A stretch of DNA of 64,000 nt, from NCBI RefSeq assembly GCF_015751905.1, contig NZ_JADOUF010000001.1, positions 4,774,001 to 4,838,000 on the forward strand. The letters run 5' to 3'. The translations under genes were made by a program, and so were the position numbers. Of this stretch, positions 28,703 to 38,257 are shown piece by piece. Positions within the stretch are counted from its first letter, which is position 1, and every line of letters begins with the position of its first letter. The notes beneath the pieces were generated by a model. The model searched no databases and had not been told where the DNA came from. It saw only the letters and a program-made list of their open reading frames with translations. This DNA is from Longispora fulva (GTDB lineage: Bacteria; Actinomycetota; Actinomycetes; Mycobacteriales; Micromonosporaceae).

Positions 28703-29728
28703 CTAGAGCTGCGCGCGGACCTGCGCGAACACGGATTCGGCCGTGCCGGTGCCCGTGAAACCCGCGGCGTAGCGGTGCCCGCCGCCGCCCAGCGCCACCG
28801 ACACCCGGGCCACGTCGACGTCGCCCTTGCTGCGCAGCGACACGGCCCACTCGCCGGTGGCCAGCTCCTTGAGCACGCACGCCACGTCGGCCTCGCCCGC
28901 GGTGCGCACGATGTCGATCAGGCTCTCCAGCGCGTCGTACGCCTGGCCATGCTCGGCCAGATCAGCCTGCGTCGCGTACGTCCAGACCAGGCCGCCCGGC
29001 ACCGTCGGGTCCAGCCGGGCCCGGCCGAGGGCCGCACCGAACAGCCCGAGCGCCCCGAAGGGCCGGGTGTCGAACAGTCGCCGGGAGATCACGTCGGGCC
29101 GGATGCCGGTGTCGAGCAACCGCGCGGCCAGGCCGTGCACCTCGGGCGTCGTCGCCTGGTACTTGAACGAGCCGGTGTCCGTTGCCACCCCGACATACAG
29201 GCACTCGGCGATCTCCGCGTCGAGCGGCACCCCGAGCCGGCGCAGCAACTCGTCGGCGAGCACCGCTGTGGCCGCGGCCCCGGCGTCGACGAGGTGCACC
29301 GTACCGAAGAAGGTGTTGGAGGCGTGGTGGTCGAGGACGACGACGTCGTCGGCGACGGGGAAGAACCGGGCGGCCAGCTCGCCGAGGCGCTCGGCGTTGC
29401 CGGCGTCGAACGTGACGACCAGGTCCGGGGACGGGTCGACATCGGGGGCCGGGGTGAGCAGCTCGCGGCCGGGCATGCCGTCGAACAGCGGCGGCAGGGT
29501 GAACGGCCCGGGGAACGACGCCTGGCAGGGCCGGCCGAGCCGGGCGAGCCCCAGCGCGACGGCGAGCATGCTGCCCAGCGCGTCACCGTCGGGGTTGACG
29601 TGACAGATCAGGAGGGGACGCTCGGCCCTGGCCAGCGCGTCGAGGGCCCGGGCCCACTCGGACTCCGAGGGACCGGTGTCCGCCGGACCCAGGGGCCCGG
29701 CGGCTCGACGCACCGTGGGGGTCGTCAC
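28703..29728 (-). CDS. nrnA: DHH/DHHA1 phosphoesterase (NrnA-like oligoribonuclease / pAp phosphatase)
   Basis: NrnA-type enzymes degrade very short RNAs and dephosphorylate pAp; some actinobacterial relatives hydrolyse c-di-AMP. The 341-aa protein has HVNPDGDALGSMLA (near 43-56), TFDAGN, and the DHH motif in VVLDHHASNTFFG. A DHHA1 domain follows, with VALGGGGHRYAAGF near the C-terminus. The GTG start overlaps the rbfA stop by 4 nt (GTGA). It is in its conserved place after rbfA. Confidence 0.92.
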   Translation of the reverse strand: MTTPTVRRAAGPLGPADTGPSESEWARALDALARAERPLLICHVNPDGDALGSMLAVALGLARLGRPCQASFPGPFTLPPLFDGMPGRELLTPAPDVDPSPDLVVTFDAGNAERLGELAARFFPVADDVVVLDHHASNTFFGTVHLVDAGAAATAVLADELLRRLGVPLDAEIAECLYVGVATDTGSFKYQATTPEVHGLAARLLDTGIRPDVISRRLFDTRPFGALGLFGAALGRARLDPTVPGGLVWTYATQADLAEHGQAYDALESLIDIVRTAGEADVACVLKELATGEWAVSLRSKGDVDVARVSVALGGGGHRYAAGFTGTGTAESVFAQVRAQL

Positions 29729-30150
29729 GACTCTTCTTCGGCCTTGTACGGGTTGGTGTCCCCCGCGTACTGCGCCCCGGCGGCCAGCCGGTGCACCTCC
29801 GCGTCGGCGGCGTTCGCGGCGGCGAGCAGGTCGTCGATGTTGGCCACGTGCTCCTGCACCTGGTCGGCGACGAACGTCAGGCTCGGCGAGTGCCGCAGCC
29901 CGAGCCGCTTGCCGACCGTGCTGCGCAGCACGCCCTTGGCGCTCTCCAGCGCGGCGGCGGACGCCGACTGCTCGACCGCGTCGCCGAAGACCGTGTAGTA
30001 GACGGTCGCCTCGCGCAGGTCGTTCGTGATCCGGGCGTCGGTCACCGTGATCATGCCGAGTCGAGGGTCCTTGATCTGCGTCTTCAGACTGGACGCGACC
30101 AGCTCACGCACCCGACCGGCCAGTCGTCGTACCCGGGCCGAGTCAGACAT
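29725..30150 (-). CDS. rbfA: Ribosome-binding factor A
   Basis: RbfA is a KH-like factor needed for late 30S maturation and cold adaptation. The 141-aa protein contains RVRRLAGRVRELVASSLKTQIKDPRLGMITVTDARITNDLREATVYYTVFG-type blocks and LRHSPSLTFVADQVQEH. I chose the ATG at 30150 because GGAGG lies 7 nt upstream and the protein then starts like other RbfA. It precedes the DHH gene with a GTGA overlap. Confidence 0.96.
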   Translation of the reverse strand: MSDSARVRRLAGRVRELVASSLKTQIKDPRLGMITVTDARITNDLREATVYYTVFGDAVEQSASAAALESAKGVLRSTVGKRLGLRHSPSLTFVADQVQEHVANIDDLLAAANAADAEVHRLAAGAQYAGDTNPYKAEEES

Positions 30151-30255
30151 CTTCCTACCTCCGGCTTGTGCCACACCAACTGACGACAGTACTCGGTTTC
30201 GGCGGAGGTGCACACATCGTGACCTCCGCCGCACAGCTAAACGGACATTCTCCTA

Positions 30256-30549
30256 CTAATCCTCGTCACCGTGTAGTCGACGACGCACGGACAGTAGCTG
30301 CACCTCGGGCATCATGCCGAACTGCCGCTCGCAGCGGTCCAGCACCTCGGTGACGTGCGATATCTCGGCGGCCACGACGGCCACCCCGATCTCGGCCCTG
30401 CCGGTCAGGTCCAGTGCCCCGACCTCGGCCACGGCGACCTCGAACTTCCTCAGAGCGGCGATCAGCGGGCGGACGTAGCCCCGCTTCTCCTTCAGGCTGC
30501 GGGAATCCCCCGGCAGCAGCAGATCGAACAACGCGGTACCTGTGAACAC
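30256..30549 (-). CDS. DUF503 family protein (YlxP-like)
   Basis: This 97-aa protein has the DUF503 pattern LFDLLLPGDSRSLKEKRGYVRPLIAALRKFEVAVAEV. DUF503/YlxP proteins sit between infB and rbfA in many Gram-positive genomes and are probably ribosome-assembly accessories; the molecular role is not settled. The GTG start lies 10 nt after the methyltransferase stop. Confidence 0.88.
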   Translation of the reverse strand: MFTGTALFDLLLPGDSRSLKEKRGYVRPLIAALRKFEVAVAEVGALDLTGRAEIGVAVVAAEISHVTEVLDRCERQFGMMPEVQLLSVRRRLHGDED

Positions 30550-30559
30550 CCGAACGAGG

Positions 30560-31543
30560 CTACTTGCAGGCCACGAGAATGTCGCGCGTGATTGCCTGGT
30601 CCACCCGGTGAGTGAATCCGGGCATGTCCAACACCATCAGGCCGGCGTCCTCGAGCACCTGGGCGATGTCGTCCTTGTCCGCGGTGAACGTGTTGAACGC
30701 GATCCCGAACGCGCCACCGGGCTTGAGGATCTCCACCCAGCCGGGCACGGCCTCTTCGAGCAGCTCGATCGGCTTGCGCGACAGTCCCTTGTGGTGGGCG
30801 CCGTGCGTCACGCCGTACGGCGCGTCGGTGACGACCAGGTCGGCGGTGCGCACCTTGATCACCTCGCGGGCCTTGAGGGCGTCGATGTTGTACATCACCA
30901 GGCTCTGCTGCCCGGCGATCGTGACCTCGAGCTTGCGGGCCAGCAGCTTCTTCTCCCGGCGGACCGGGTTCACCTCGGCGCGGTGCTTGAGCCGCTTGCG
31001 CTTGAGCCAGGTCTTCAGGAACGCCGCGTACGCCTCGAAGTCCTTCTGGTCCAGGTCGCAGCCCAGCGCGTCGTAGCCGTACATCAGCGCCTGGTTGAGC
31101 GTCGTGCCGCGCCCGGCCATCGGGTCGAAGACGACCGGCCGGTCGGCGAGCAGGTCCTTGCCCGAGGCGAGCATCGTGACGTTCAGCAGCAGCTTCGTGA
31201 ACTGCTCGTTCGTCTTCCCCGCGTACTTCTGGATCGTGATCAGGTCGTCGTCGAACGTGTCGAGCCGGTTCAGCAGCACCGGGCGCAACAGGTCGCCCTC
31301 GACCCGGAACAGCGCGAACATGGCCGACAGGTTCGACAGGTACGCCACGTCCCGGTCGGTCAGGTCCTCCGCCTCGAAGGTCACGTACGGCACCCCGCCG
31401 AACGTGGACTCCTCCAGCTCACCGAGCCGACCCTTGAGCGCGGTCCGGCCGAAGACGGCCAACTCGGCGAGGGCCAGGCGGGGGGCCGTGTCGGCGTACA
31501 CCCGGTTGGAGGACGGGGCGATCAGCAGCGCGTAGCGGGACAT
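30560..31543 (-). CDS. TRM11/UPF0020-like SAM-dependent RNA methyltransferase
   Basis: This 327-aa Rossmann methyltransferase has the SAM loop VFDPMAGRGTTLNQAL (about 140-155) and the catalytic motif IV VVTDAPYG, a variant of the (N/D)PPY found in N2-guanine tRNA methyltransferases of the TRM11 type. The N-terminal 130 residues (RYALLIAPSSNRVYADTAP) could be a THUMP-like or other RNA-binding part. The ATG at 31543 has GAGAG 4 nt upstream. It starts only 14 bp after the T-tract of the infB terminator. The substrate is inferred. Confidence 0.8.
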   Translation of the reverse strand: MSRYALLIAPSSNRVYADTAPRLALAELAVFGRTALKGRLGELEESTFGGVPYVTFEAEDLTDRDVAYLSNLSAMFALFRVEGDLLRPVLLNRLDTFDDDLITIQKYAGKTNEQFTKLLLNVTMLASGKDLLADRPVVFDPMAGRGTTLNQALMYGYDALGCDLDQKDFEAYAAFLKTWLKRKRLKHRAEVNPVRREKKLLARKLEVTIAGQQSLVMYNIDALKAREVIKVRTADLVVTDAPYGVTHGAHHKGLSRKPIELLEEAVPGWVEILKPGGAFGIAFNTFTADKDDIAQVLEDAGLMVLDMPGFTHRVDQAITRDILVACK

Positions 31544-31556
31544 ACCACTCTCTCGT

Positions 31557-31593
31557 AAAAAGGGCGGAGGCCCGGGGTTGCCCCCGGGCCTCC
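31557..31593 (-). terminator. Intrinsic terminator after infB
   Basis: On the minus strand a perfect 12-bp stem (GGAGGCCCGGGG with its complement, 31566-31593, 4-nt loop) is followed 4 nt later by TTTTT (31561-31557). This is the classic rho-independent form, rare in such GC-rich DNA. It lies 9 nt after the infB stop and 14 nt before the methyltransferase ATG, so it may act as an attenuator for the downstream genes. Confidence 0.9.
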
Positions 31594-31602
31594 ATCGTGA
31601 AC

Positions 31603-34581
31603 TTACGCGCGCGGCTTCTCGCGCATCTCCCACGTCTCGATGATGTCCTCGGCCTTGATGTCGTTGAAGGAACCGAGCGTGATACCACACTCGAAGCCCT
31701 CACGAACCTCGGTCGCGTCATCCTTGAACCGCCGGAGCGACGAGATCGACAGGTTGTCGGCGACAACCGCGCCGTCCCGGATGAGCCGGGCCTTCGTGTT
31801 CCGCCGGATGATGCCGGAGCGCACGATGCAACCAGCGATCGTACCGATCTTCGAGGACTTGAAGACCTCGCGGACCTCGGCGGTACCGAGGTCGGCCTGC
31901 TCGTAGACCGGCTTGAGCATGCCCTTGAGCGCAGCCTCGATCTCCTCGAGAACCTGGTAGATCACCGTGTAGTACCGGATCTCGACGCCCTCGCGGTCCG
32001 CCAGCTCCTTCGACTGCGACGTCGCGCGGACGTTGAAGCCGATGATCGTGGCGTTCTCGCCGGACGAGGCACTCGCCAGGTTGACGTCGTTCTCGGTGAT
32101 CGCACCGACACCGCGGTGGATGACCTTGAGCTGGACCTCCTCGGGGATGTCCAACTTGAAGAGCGCGTCTTCCAGGGCCTCGACCGAACCGGACACGTCA
32201 CCCTTGAGGATGAGCGACAGCGTGGTCTTCTCGCCCTCCTTGAGCTGCTCCATGAGCGACTCGAGGGTGGCGCGGCCACGGTTGTTCGCCATCTGGGCGG
32301 CGCGACGGCGTGCGGCGCGCTGCTCGGCGATCTGCCGGACCGTACGGTCCTCGTCGGCCGCCAGGAACGTGTCCCCGGCGCCCGGCACGGCGGTCAGACC
32401 CAGGACCTGGACCGGCGTCGCCGGCCCCGCCTCGGTGAGCGGGGTGCCGGTGTCGTCGAGCATGGCCCGGACGCGACCGTAGGCGTTACCCGCCACGATC
32501 GAGTCACCGACCCGCAGGGTGCCCTTCTGGACCAGGACGGTGGCCACGGGGCCACGACCCTTGTCCAGGTGGGCCTCGATGGACACACCCTGGGCGTGGC
32601 CGTCGATCGGCGCGGTCAGCTCCAGCGAGGCGTCCGCGGTGAGCAGGATCGCCTCGAGCAGCTTGTCGATGCCGATGCCCGGCTTCGCCGCGACGTCCAC
32701 GAACATCGTGTCGCCGCCGTACTCCTCAGCCACCAGGCCGTACTCGGTGAGCTGCTGGCGCACCTTGTCCGGGTTGGCGCCTTCCTTGTCGATCTTGTTG
32801 ACCGCGACCACGACGGGGGCCTCGGCGGCCTTCGCGTGGTTGAGGGCCTCGATCGTCTGGGGCATGACGCCGTCGTCGGCCGCGACCACCAGCACCACGA
32901 TGTCCGTGACGTTGGCGCCACGGGCACGCATGGCGGTGAACGCCTCGTGACCCGGGGTGTCGATGAAGGTGACCGCGCGGTCCACGCCCTCGTGGTCGAC
33001 GCGCACCTGGTACGCGCCGATGTGCTGGGTGATGCCACCCGACTCGCCGGCCACCACGTTCGACTTGCGGATCGCGTCGAGCAGCTTCGTCTTACCGTGG
33101 TCGACGTGACCCATGACCGTGACGATCGGGGCACGCACGACCAGCCGGTCGGCGTCCACCTCCGCGTCGAGGTCGATGTTGAACTGCGCGAGCAGCTCGC
33201 GGTCCTCGTCCTCCGGGCTGACGATAGAGATCGTGTAGCCCAGGTGCTCGCCGAGCAGCATGATCGTGTCGTCGGAGCACGACTGCGTCGCCGTGACCAT
33301 CTCACCCAGGTTGAACATCTCCTGGACGAGCGAGCCCGGGTTCGCGTTGATCCGGTCGGCGAAGTCCGAGAGCGACGCGCCACGCGGCAGACGAATCTCT
33401 TCGCCACGACCGCGGGGAGCGCCGGAGCTCATCGTCGGGGCCGACAGGTTGTCGAACTCCTGACGCCTCTGCTTCTTCGACTTCCGTCCACGCGCGGGCT
33501 TGCCACCGGGACGACCGAACGCACCGGCCGTGCCGCCACCGCGACCACGGCCGCCGCCACCGGGACGACCACCGCCGCCACTGGGAGCGCCACCGGGGGC
33601 GCCGCCACCGGGACGGAAACCGCCACCGGGAGCACCGCCACCGCCGCCGGGACGGAAACCGCCACCGCCGGCACCGCCACCGGGACCGCTGCGGAAGCCG
33701 CCACCGGCGCCGCCGGGACCGCCACCGGGACGACCGGCACCGGCACCCGGACCACCGGGACGACCGGCACCCGCACCGGGACCACCGGGACGACCGGGGG
33801 CACCACCGGGTCGGGGACCCGGACGGTTCGGCATGGACGCCGGGCTGGGCCGCGGCGGCATGCTGGCCGGGCTCGGCCGCGGGATGCCGGAGGCCGGCGA
33901 GGCCGGCCGGGGCGCGCCACCGGCGGCCGGAGCCGGACGGGGAGCGGGCTGGTTACCGCCGGGGGTGATCCCGAACGGGTTGTTGCTGGCGCTGCCGGAC
34001 CTCGGACCGGGGCGCGGCCCCGGACGCGGGGCGCCGCCGGTCGGACCCACGGGACCGGTCGGACGGGCGGGGGCCACGGGGGCACCGCCCGGCTTCGGCT
34101 GCGGGGCGGCCTTGGCCTCGGCACGCTGCTTGGCGGCGGCGGCCTGGGCGGCCTCCTGGTCCTTCTTCAGCTGGGTGGCCCGGGCCTCGGCTGCAGCGAC
34201 CTCGATGTCGTGGGCGCTGGCCAACTTGGGGGACGGCGCGACCGGGGGCTGCGGCTTCGGGCCGGGAACGGCCTTCCGCGGCGGGCCGGGCACACCGGGC
34301 CTGGGGGCCATCGGCTTGGCGTCCGTCGGCTTCGGGCCAACGGAAGCCGGGCTGCTCACCGGGGCCGCCGGAGCGGACGGGGTGGCAGCCGGAGCGGCCG
34401 GAGCCGCGGACGGGGCACCAGACGCCGCCATGGCGTCACGGAGTCGCCGGGCGACCGGCGCCTCAACGGTGCTGGATGCTGACTTGACGAACTCGCCCAT
34501 GTCCTTCAACTTGGCGAGCACGGTCTTACTCTCGACCCCGAGCTCTTTGGCGAGCTCGTGTACGCGGGCCTTTCCTGCCAC
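31603..34581 (-). CDS. infB: Translation initiation factor IF-2
   Basis: IF-2 is the GTPase that brings fMet-tRNA to the 30S and joins the subunits. The 992-aa protein has IF2_N ([26 protein letters not shown]). Then comes an unusually Gly/Pro/Arg-rich linker from about 50 to 380, with long GGG and FRPGGG runs. The G domain follows, with [16 protein letters not shown] (G1), DTPGHEAF (G3) and NKIDKEGA (G4). Beta-barrel domains and IF2-C with the fMet-tRNA site end the protein. AGAGGAG precedes the GTG start. The DNA of the linker is repetitive, so length errors are possible there. Confidence 0.98.
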   Translation of the reverse strand: MAGKARVHELAKELGVESKTVLAKLKDMGEFVKSASSTVEAPVARRLRDAMAASGAPSAAPAAPAATPSAPAAPVSSPASVGPKPTDAKPMAPRPGVPGPPRKAVPGPKPQPPVAPSPKLASAHDIEVAAAEARATQLKKDQEAAQAAAAKQRAEAKAAPQPKPGGAPVAPARPTGPVGPTGGAPRPGPRPGPRSGSASNNPFGITPGGNQPAPRPAPAAGGAPRPASPASGIPRPSPASMPPRPSPASMPNRPGPRPGGAPGRPGGPGAGAGRPGGPGAGAGRPGGGPGGAGGGFRSGPGGGAGGGGFRPGGGGGAPGGGFRPGGGAPGGAPSGGGGRPGGGGRGRGGGTAGAFGRPGGKPARGRKSKKQRRQEFDNLSAPTMSSGAPRGRGEEIRLPRGASLSDFADRINANPGSLVQEMFNLGEMVTATQSCSDDTIMLLGEHLGYTISIVSPEDEDRELLAQFNIDLDAEVDADRLVVRAPIVTVMGHVDHGKTKLLDAIRKSNVVAGESGGITQHIGAYQVRVDHEGVDRAVTFIDTPGHEAFTAMRARGANVTDIVVLVVAADDGVMPQTIEALNHAKAAEAPVVVAVNKIDKEGANPDKVRQQLTEYGLVAEEYGGDTMFVDVAAKPGIGIDKLLEAILLTADASLELTAPIDGHAQGVSIEAHLDKGRGPVATVLVQKGTLRVGDSIVAGNAYGRVRAMLDDTGTPLTEAGPATPVQVLGLTAVPGAGDTFLAADEDRTVRQIAEQRAARRRAAQMANNRGRATLESLMEQLKEGEKTTLSLILKGDVSGSVEALEDALFKLDIPEEVQLKVIHRGVGAITENDVNLASASSGENATIIGFNVRATSQSKELADREGVEIRYYTVIYQVLEEIEAALKGMLKPVYEQADLGTAEVREVFKSSKIGTIAGCIVRSGIIRRNTKARLIRDGAVVADNLSISSLRRFKDDATEVREGFECGITLGSFNDIKAEDIIETWEMREKPRA

Positions 34582-34678
34582 TGCACTCCTCTAGGTTCCG
34601 AGGTCGTGCGGGCAAAGACCCGCAGCAACCTCACTCGTGCATCGGAAGCTGGCTCATTGCAGCTGCTTCATCGGATGC

Positions 34679-35011
34679 TCATGCTGGTCGACCTGCCTTG
34701 TTACGGGATCCGTGCGGCGTCGGGACGACACCGCCATCGGCAACTCCAAGAAACTCCAGCAGCGGACCGGTGTCCAGGACACCGGTCGCCCGCAGCGCCC
34801 GACCGAAGGCCCTGCGCCGCTCTGCCAGCGTGAGACAGGCCGGAACGGGATGCAGACTCGCACCTCGGCCCGGCAGCCTGCGGCGGGGATCAGGGGTGAC
34901 TGCGCACCCCACAACGACCACTCGCAGTAACTCGGAGGCTGGCGCGCGCACCCGACAACCGACACACAGCCTGATGGGCTGGGTTCGAGACGGATTTGCG
35001 CGACGTACCAC
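34679..35011 (-). CDS. ylxR: YlxR family RNA-binding protein
   Basis: This protein of about 110 aa carries the YlxR signature near its start, RLCVGCRVRAPASELLRVV, and later RRRLPGRGASLHPVPACLTLAERRRAFGRALR. YlxR proteins between nusA and infB bind RNA and have been linked to RNase P or transcription control. I place the start at the GTG at 35011, 8 nt after the nusA stop; the Shine-Dalgarno is poor, so the exact start is uncertain. The C-terminal 30 residues look disordered. Confidence 0.88.
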   Translation of the reverse strand: MVRRANPSRTQPIRLCVGCRVRAPASELLRVVVVGCAVTPDPRRRLPGRGASLHPVPACLTLAERRRAFGRALRATGVLDTGPLLEFLGVADGGVVPTPHGSRNKAGRPA

Positions 35012-35019
35012 GAGGAAGT

Positions 35020-36048
35020 CTACCCCGTCGCTCCCCGACGCGCCCCGCCAGCCTCGTTTCCGTGATCGCCCTGACCCTCCGCGTCGGAACGGATGTCGAT
35101 CCGCCACCCGGTCAGACGGGCAGCAAGTCGGGCGTTCTGGCCTTCCTTGCCGATCGCGAGGGAGAGTTGGAAGTCCGGGACGACGACCCGGGCCGCGCGG
35201 GCCACCGGGTCGACCACCTCGACCGACAGCGCGCGGGCCGGGGACAGGGCGTTGCCGACGTACTGCGCCGGGTCCTCCGCCCAGTCGATGATGTCGATCT
35301 TCTCGCCGTGCAGCTCGCTCATGACGGCGCGGACCCGGGTGCCCATCGGGCCGATGCAGGAGCCCTTGGCGTTGACGCCCTGCACCGCCGAGTGCACTGC
35401 GATCTTGGTCCGGTGGCCGGCCTCGCGGGCCACGGACATGATCTCCACGGTGCGGTCGGCGATCTCGGGCACCTCGAGGGAGAACAGCTTCTTCACCAGG
35501 TTCGGGTGCGAACGCGACACCGTGATCTGCGGGCCGCGGAAGCCCTTGGCCACGTGCACGACCAGGCACTTGATCCGCATGCCGTGCTCGTAGAGCTCGC
35601 CGGGGACCTGCTCGGACTGCGGCAGGACGGCCTCGACCTTGCCCAGGTCGATGGCGACGATGCCCTTCTCGGCCCGGCTGCCGTCGGCCTGCACGACACC
35701 GGTGACGATGTCGCCCTCCTTGCCGACGTACTCGCCGAAGTTCACCTCGTCGGTGGCCTCGCGCAGCCGCTGCAGGATGACCTGCTTGGCGGTCATGGCC
35801 GCGATCCGGCCGAAGTCGTGCGGAGTGTCGTCCCACTCGCGGACGATCGTGCCGTCCGGGCCGCGCTCGGTGGCCATCACGGAGGCGACGCCGGTGCGCC
35901 GGTCGATGTCGACCCGGGCGTTGGGGACGGCTCCCTCGGTGTGCCGGTAGGCGGTGAGCAGGGCCGACTCGATCGCGTGCAGGATCGTCTCGAACGGGAT
36001 CTCCCGCTCACGCTCCAGTTCGCGGAGGGCGGCGAGGTCGATGTTCAT
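35020..36048 (-). CDS. nusA: Transcription termination/antitermination factor NusA
   Basis: NusA binds RNA polymerase and nascent RNA and modulates pausing and termination. The 342-aa protein has the N-terminal RNAP-binding domain ([26 protein letters not shown]). An S1 domain begins near [12 protein letters not shown]. Two KH domains follow ([17 protein letters not shown] and [26 protein letters not shown]). It lacks the acidic repeats of E. coli NusA, as expected for Gram-positives. The ATG overlaps the rimP stop by 4 nt. Confidence 0.98.
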   Translation of the reverse strand: MNIDLAALRELEREREIPFETILHAIESALLTAYRHTEGAVPNARVDIDRRTGVASVMATERGPDGTIVREWDDTPHDFGRIAAMTAKQVILQRLREATDEVNFGEYVGKEGDIVTGVVQADGSRAEKGIVAIDLGKVEAVLPQSEQVPGELYEHGMRIKCLVVHVAKGFRGPQITVSRSHPNLVKKLFSLEVPEIADRTVEIMSVAREAGHRTKIAVHSAVQGVNAKGSCIGPMGTRVRAVMSELHGEKIDIIDWAEDPAQYVGNALSPARALSVEVVDPVARAARVVVPDFQLSLAIGKEGQNARLAARLTGWRIDIRSDAEGQGDHGNEAGGARRGATG

Positions 36049-36590
36049 TTCTGATCCTCTTCCACGTCTTCAGTGTCGTCTTCGTCGTCAAAGTCATCGT
36101 CTTCGTCGATGTCGTCCTCGTCGGGGAACGCCTCGTTCACCCGGGTGAACTCCACCTGGATCCTGCCGGGCCCCAGCTCGGCCACCGTGAGCTGCTTCTC
36201 CGTGCCGTCGACGTCGAGGGTGACGACCTCGTCGGCCACGGACATGACCCGGCCGGTGCCGGCGCTCGCGGTCTTCACGAGCCGACCCACGGACCGCTTC
36301 CAGTGCCGGGCCGTCGTCAGCTGCCGGTCCACGCCGGGCGAGGACACCTCTAACGTGTACGGCTCGGAGCCCAGCTCGGCCTCGTGCGCGTCGAGCCCGT
36401 CCGAGATGAGCCGGGACAGCTCGGCGACGGTGTCGAGATTCACGCCGTTGTCGCCGTCCACGGTGATCCGGACCAGCAGCCGGCGACCCACCCGGGTCAC
36501 GGCGAGGTCCTCCAGGTCGTAGCCGGCGCCGGTCACGGCGGGGGCGACGATCTCGGTCATCCGGGTTTTCAGCGCGGTCAGACTCGCCAT
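36045..36590 (-). CDS. rimP: Ribosome maturation factor RimP
   Basis: RimP assists 30S subunit assembly. The 181-aa protein has the RimP N-domain ([25 protein letters not shown] and [17 protein letters not shown]) and an SH3-like C-domain. It ends with a strongly acidic tail of about 30 residues (repeats of Asp and Glu). It is the first gene of the nusA-infB operon and overlaps nusA by ATGA. Confidence 0.97.
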   Translation of the reverse strand: MASLTALKTRMTEIVAPAVTGAGYDLEDLAVTRVGRRLLVRITVDGDNGVNLDTVAELSRLISDGLDAHEAELGSEPYTLEVSSPGVDRQLTTARHWKRSVGRLVKTASAGTGRVMSVADEVVTLDVDGTEKQLTVAELGPGRIQVEFTRVNEAFPDEDDIDEDDDFDDEDDTEDVEEDQK

Positions 36591-36734
36591 CGCCCGAACA
36601 CCTCCAGTTATAAGTCAACACCACCGGCGGGCCACGAGGCTCCAACCGGGGGTATGAGCGTAACCCGCCGCCCCGGGGGTCCACGCGGCGCGCTCGCCCG
36701 GCGCGCCGCCGCCCGGCCGGCTACCCTCGTCCGG

Positions 36735-37193
36735 GTGCGCATGGAACCCATCTCCCGCCGTCAGGCGCTCGGCACGCTCGTCGGCCTCGCCGCCGCCGTC
36801 GGGCTCGCCGGCTGCGGCCTGTTCGACAAGAAGGCCGGCCCGCCCCCGCCGAACCCCCTGGCCGAGCACTTGGCCGCGACGGTCCGGCTCGCCGAGGTGT
36901 ACGAGGCGGCGTTCGGCGCGGCCCCCGACCTGGCCGGTAAGTACGGGGCCCTCCGGGACAACCACTGGGCGCACGCCGAGGCCCTGGCCGCGGCGATCCG
37001 CAAGCCGGCCCCGAGCCGGACCCCGTCGGCCACCGCGGCCCCCGACGCCCTCGGCCGGGCCGGGCTGCTCGAGGAGGAGAAGAAGGCCGCCACCGCGGCC
37101 CACGAGGCCGCGCTGACCATCCCCGGCGCGTACGCTGCGCTGCTCGGTTCCATCGCGGCCTGCCGCGCGACCCATGTCGAGGTGCTGTCGTGA
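36735..37193 (+). CDS. Putative lipoprotein, ferritin-like (DUF4439-type) partner
   Basis: This 152-aa protein has an RR-containing signal and lipobox (SRRQALGTLVGLAAAVGLAGC, cysteine near residue 26), so it is probably exported and lipidated. The mature part is helical and Ala-rich (LAEHLAATVRLAEVYEAAF and YGALRDNHWAHAEALAAAI), in the style of ferritin-like bundles. TACCCT ends 7 nt before the GTG at 36735, so a leaderless start is likely. It is coupled by GTGA to the next ferritin-like gene. Actinobacteria commonly carry such a pair upstream of rimP. Confidence 0.72.
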   Translation: MRMEPISRRQALGTLVGLAAAVGLAGCGLFDKKAGPPPPNPLAEHLAATVRLAEVYEAAFGAAPDLAGKYGALRDNHWAHAEALAAAIRKPAPSRTPSATAAPDALGRAGLLEEEKKAATAAHEAALTIPGAYAALLGSIAACRATHVEVLS

Positions 37194-37615
37194 ACGCCGC
37201 CACCCAGTTGACCGCGGCGCTGGCCGCCGAACACGCCGCCGTGTACGGCTACGGCGTGCTCGGCAGCCGGCTGGACGGCGCAGCCCTGGACACCGCCCGG
37301 GCGGCCGAGACCGCGCACCGCGAGCGCCGGGACGCGGTGATCGCGAAGCTGACCGGCGCCGGGGCCACCCCGCCGCCGGCCGAGCCGGTGTACGCGCCGC
37401 CGTTCCCCGTCACCGACCGGGTCAGCGCGCTCAAACTCGCCCTCGTGATCGAGGAGCGGGCCGCCCAGGCGTGGCGGGCGGCGCTGCCGGTGACCGACGG
37501 CGAGGACCGCCGGCTGGCCCTGGACGCGCTCGTGGACACGGCGCAGCGCGCGGCCCGGTGGCGGCGGGCGTCGGGTACCTCCCCGTCCGTCGTTCCGTTC
37601 CCGGGTCGGCAGTAG
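37190..37615 (+). CDS. DUF4439 ferritin-like protein
   Basis: This 141-aa protein is a predicted four-helix bundle: LTAALAAEHAAVYGYGVLGS at the N-terminus, ETAHRERRDAVIAKL, and LALVIEERAAQAWRAAL. The E-H, H-x-x-x-R and E-E positions resemble the metal-site residues of ferritin-like proteins, so Fe or Mn binding is possible. It has no signal peptide, unlike its partner. The GTG start overlaps the partner's stop (GTGA). The biochemical function is unknown. Confidence 0.78.
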   Translation: MNAATQLTAALAAEHAAVYGYGVLGSRLDGAALDTARAAETAHRERRDAVIAKLTGAGATPPPAEPVYAPPFPVTDRVSALKLALVIEERAAQAWRAALPVTDGEDRRLALDALVDTAQRAARWRRASGTSPSVVPFPGRQ

Positions 37616-37643
37616 GGCTCCTGAGCTGGCACGGCACGGAAAC

Positions 37644-37679
37644 TTGCCGATTGCCATACCCGGTATGCATACTCGGTAA
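37644..37679 (+). promoter_or_regulatory. padR promoter with operator-like repeats
   Basis: TTGCCG (37644-37649) and CATACT (37668-37673) with an 18-nt spacer make a plausible promoter whose start would fall at or just before the ATG at 37682. ATACCCGGTAT (37656-37666) is a near palindrome. It is followed by ATACTCGGTAA (37669-37679), a direct repeat with two mismatches. The repeats cover the -10, as expected for autorepression by the PadR protein. Confidence 0.65.
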
Positions 37680-37681
37680 CT

Positions 37682-38257
37682 ATGAGTGTCAAGCACGGGA
37701 TTCTCGCCGCCCTGGAACACGGGCCGCGCTACGGGTACCAGTTGCGGGTGGCCTTCGAGGAGTCCACCGGCGCGACCTGGCCCCTCAACATCGGGCAGGT
37801 CTACACCACCCTCAACCGGCTCGAGCGCGACGGCCTGGTCCGTCCGCTGCCGGAGTCCGAGGGCGGCCAGCGGCCGTTCGAGATCACCGACGCCGGGCAC
37901 GCGGAGCTGGCGACGTGGTTCGCGACCCCGGTCGCCCGGGCCGACCGGCCGCGCGACGAGCTGGCGATCAAGCTGTCCCTGGCGCTGACCACGCCGGGGG
38001 TGGACGTGACGTCGGTGGTGCAGACCCAGCGGACGGCGACGATGCGGGCGCTGCAGGAGTACACCCGGTTGAAGTCGCGGGCCGAACCGCCGCGCGACCT
38101 GCCCTGGCTGCTGGTGCTCGACGCCCTGATCTTCCAGGCGGAGGCGGAGTCGCGCTGGCTGGACCACTGCGAGTCGAGCCTGCTGCGCTACCCGGTCGCC
38201 CCGCCCACCGTGCCGGCCGTCCAGGCCGAGCACCTCGACGAGAGGAGCCTCGCGTGA
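37682..38257 (+). CDS. PadR-family transcriptional regulator
   Basis: This 191-aa protein has the PadR winged helix: ILAALEHGPRYGYQLRVAFEE, NIGQVYTTLNRLERDGLV, and FEITDAGHAELATWF. A helical C-terminal dimerisation domain (Vir/PadR2-like) follows. It probably represses its own operon, which codes for an ABC exporter, and releases on binding a toxic ligand, as known for LmrR-type regulators; the ligand is unknown. The GTGA overlap couples it to the ATPase gene. Confidence 0.9.
   Translation: MSVKHGILAALEHGPRYGYQLRVAFEESTGATWPLNIGQVYTTLNRLERDGLVRPLPESEGGQRPFEITDAGHAELATWFATPVARADRPRDELAIKLSLALTTPGVDVTSVVQTQRTATMRALQEYTRLKSRAEPPRDLPWLLVLDALIFQAEAESRWLDHCESSLLRYPVAPPTVPAVQAEHLDERSLA

Noticed and set aside
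28158-28758. Two overlapping plus-strand frames of 113 and 191 codons in the gap before the DHH gene
   Set aside because: Neither has a ribosome site. Codon third positions are not GC-biased along the frames, and the better candidate lies on the other strand at 28312-28404.
31597-34482. A 961-codon plus-strand frame opposite infB
   Set aside because: It is a composition artefact of the Gly/Pro-rich IF-2 linker and GC codon bias. The Thr/Gly/Ala runs match the reverse of the linker and show no real protein features.
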